Assembly: GCF_022539595.1 (NCBI RefSeq)
Contig: NC_072776.1
Coordinates: 17,809,796 to 17,873,795, forward strand
DNA length: 64,000 nt
Source of the DNA: Amphiprion ocellaris
Taxonomy: Eukaryota; Chordata; Actinopteri; Pomacentridae
Reading direction: 5' to 3'
Shown here: positions 62,001 through 64,000 of the stretch, piece after piece
How the letters are laid out: each line of letters starts with the position of its first letter
Position numbering within the stretch: position 1 is the first letter of the stretch
The notes under the pieces: model-generated
Told to the model about the DNA's origin: nothing
The model's input: only the letters and a program-made list of their open reading frames with translations
Databases searched by the model: none
Made by a program: the position numbers and the translations under genes

Positions 62001-64000
62001 ATGTGTAGCATTGCAAACTGTCATATTAACACTGCTTTTTCAAGAAAACTACAAACACAATCGCTAATTTTAAGTCCTTTTTCGGGATTAATAAGCATAA
62101 ATGGGTAATCAATCAGTTAACAAAAACAAAGACAATGTTTTTTGTATTTTAGCATTACAGTTACAAAATGAGTTTAGTTTTTCATTAACTTACACTACCA
62201 GTCAAAAGTTTGGACACACCTTCTCATTCAATGGCTTTTATTTAATTATATTCTACATTGTAGATTAATACTGAAGGCATCAAAACTATAAAAGAATACA
62301 TATAGAATTATATTGTAAAGTAAAAAAAATGTTATCTTCAGTACTAATCTACAATGTAGAAAATAATACAAATAAATAAAAAGCACTGAATGAGAAGATG
62401 TGTCCAAACTTTTGACTGGTAGTGCATTTGTGAGTTTATATTGGTTATACACACAACAGAACATATATGAATTGTCCAGCTTTACAGCAGTGGTAGTCAT
62501 GTATACTACAAGAAGTTGACATTTCAAGGTTGGCATAAGAACTGTTTTGTTAACCCACACAACCCATTTAGAGCTCATGGAACACAAGCTGTGTGTTATC
62601 TCCCACTGCAGGCTGCCTCAGTGTAACCTTTCTGTGTGTATTTCACAGAGGGATTAGCCACAGTTAGCTTGTAGTCATTACTTTGTGGCTGTCAGTGTCA
62701 TAGTTTAGACTGCACTTCATTACTCACCGAAGTAGCTTGATAATGACATCGATTCAGTAATTCAGCTCTGCCTAAGTTTAAATTAACAAAATTAGATCGT
62801 ATAAACGTGGCCGGGACATTTCCTGTATAGTAATTAAATAATATGTCATACACAATTAGTTTATTTGTACTTTGGCAGACTTATGTCAACAAATGTGCTG
62901 ACAGAATATTTCTCTCTTAAATTTATAAACCAGTGGATGAATGAAATGTAATATGACCCTTAAATTGCTTTGGTGAGGTGAATCTATCAGGAAGTGAGAC
63001 CTTTCATGGGAGAAGTGAAATGAGTGGAGCAAATCCAATTATACTACAGAAGCTCAGACATGTTGCCATAAATGGTCACGCTTTCAACAACGATTGTGGA
63101 ACAAGCGCAGCTATCTCATATACAGACAATTATATTCCTAGCCATGGTATTTAATTTTTATTCATATATAAAAAGGTGTTTCACTTTGGTACTGAAAATG
63201 TAATCGAAGTCGCATGTAGAGAAATAGAATACAAATGTCAGCCATGTGGTAACTGATCCTACAGTACCAGGTCAGCTGATTAGCTTTTCTCTCTTTTGCC
63301 ACAAACATAAGCATGGCTGACCTTTTTCTTTTTTTTTTCTGGCCTGTTTTATTGATTGATTCTCCTGCCATAGCAGGTAGTCAGACTATCTCATCATATG
63401 CATGTATAGTGAATGTACCTTACTGCCCCTTAGTCTTGATATAAAATGAGTTTATATAAAGGTAGAATATTTTAATTCATCATTTTTCAGTGTCTTTTGA
63501 GGATGTTTGGTCATCTTACAATGTTGGCAGCATCTATTAAGGCAAGAAAAAGGAGCATGAATGTGTCTCAGTAATGAGCCACACAAAAACCACCTGAAGT
63601 ATAGACTATAAGAGCCATGTTTTTTGTAGTTGTATGGAAGTGAAAAGGACTCATCATTCAAGATAGGATAACTACATCAAATTGACAAAATCACAAAATC
63701 GTGACTGGACCTGAAAATCCCAGAGTGATGTGTTCTCAAACAGGAAGCATGACTCATTATTATTATACTTTATCTCAATTTTGTATTTACAAAACCTCTT
63801 CTATAGACTGGATGATATGACTGTGAAACAGTAATTAGGGGCAGAGACTCTTCTGTGAACAATGTACCAGTGTAGTGTGTAACTATCAGAAGGGATTCTG
63901 TACCAGTTTTATTAGAGTCCTGTTGGAAGATTTGTCTTTTTAATTAATGTACCCAGAACGTGTGACCCTTGCATAATTATGCACAGCACATTCCCTAAAA
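59099..64000 (+). other. pth2r: pth2r intron 11 (partial)
   Basis: At least 4,902 bp, continuing past the window. Searched by eye for the next exon (rest of TM7, GFF...YCYCNGE-like) without success. Holds a MITE at 62193-62424. A GC-richer stretch at 60780-61080 stands out but has no open frame with splice borders. Confidence 0.75.
62193..62424. mobile_element. Tc1-type MITE, nearly palindromic
   Basis: 232 bp. Left end CACTACCAGTCAAAAGTTTG then GACACACCTTCTCATTCA; the right end is the inverted complement (AATGAGAAG-ATGTGTCCAAAC, ending ACTGGTAGTG). Preceded by TA (62191-62192); the matching TA on the right has become CA. Inner arms also pair (CTACATTGTAGATTA and TAATCTACAATGTAG). Very common fish element; no coding capacity. 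Confidence 0.92.

Noticed and set aside
1..64000. CRISPR array, bacterial defence system or other prokaryotic locus
   Set aside because: The window is intron-bearing vertebrate DNA; no regularly spaced repeats or prokaryotic gene clusters were seen.

Overview
The window looks like vertebrate, most likely teleost fish, nuclear DNA. It is AT-rich and intron-dominated, and it carries one protein-coding gene among many decayed transposons of kinds abundant in fish: Tc1-like elements, a mariner, Tc1-type MITEs, and L2- or Rex-like LINE fragments. No bacterial-style operon, CRISPR array, rRNA or tRNA was seen.

The gene is parathyroid hormone 2 receptor (pth2r), a class B G-protein-coupled receptor, on the + strand. 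Eleven coding exons from 13653 to 59098 join without a single phase conflict into exactly 1200 nt (400 codons). They encode a signal peptide, the six-cysteine hormone-binding ectodomain, TM1 to TM6 and the start of TM7. The last coding exons (rest of TM7 and the cytoplasmic tail) are not in the window and should lie beyond 64000. Sequence and exon layout favour PTH2R over PTH1R: there is no PTH1R-type E2 exon, and TM6 has the proline-free PTH2R form.

Layout. 1-13119: intergenic, with a LINE fragment at the left edge, Tc1 pieces, a MITE nested in a Tc1 relic (4625-6072), a GC-richer unidentified block (8757-9720) and an interspersed repeat (11220-11640). 13120-13652: CpG-rich presumptive promoter and 5' UTR with two CACGTG E-boxes and two upstream ORFs. 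13653-59098: the gene, with introns from 0.84 to 9.9 kb. Most introns of any size hold transposon relics: a Tc1 interrupted by a LINE (intron 1), Tc1 (3), mariner (4), two Tc1 (5), two Tc1 (9), and a TIR-flanked element plus Tc1 (10). 59099-64000: the start of intron 11, with a Tc1-type MITE.

I found no evidence of a novel multi-gene system. The most useful observations are the complete phase-consistent receptor model, upstream ORFs that may limit its translation, decoy splice acceptors near exon 6 and in intron 7, and nested transposons that order insertion events. All family assignments come from recognising sequence by eye; no search was run.
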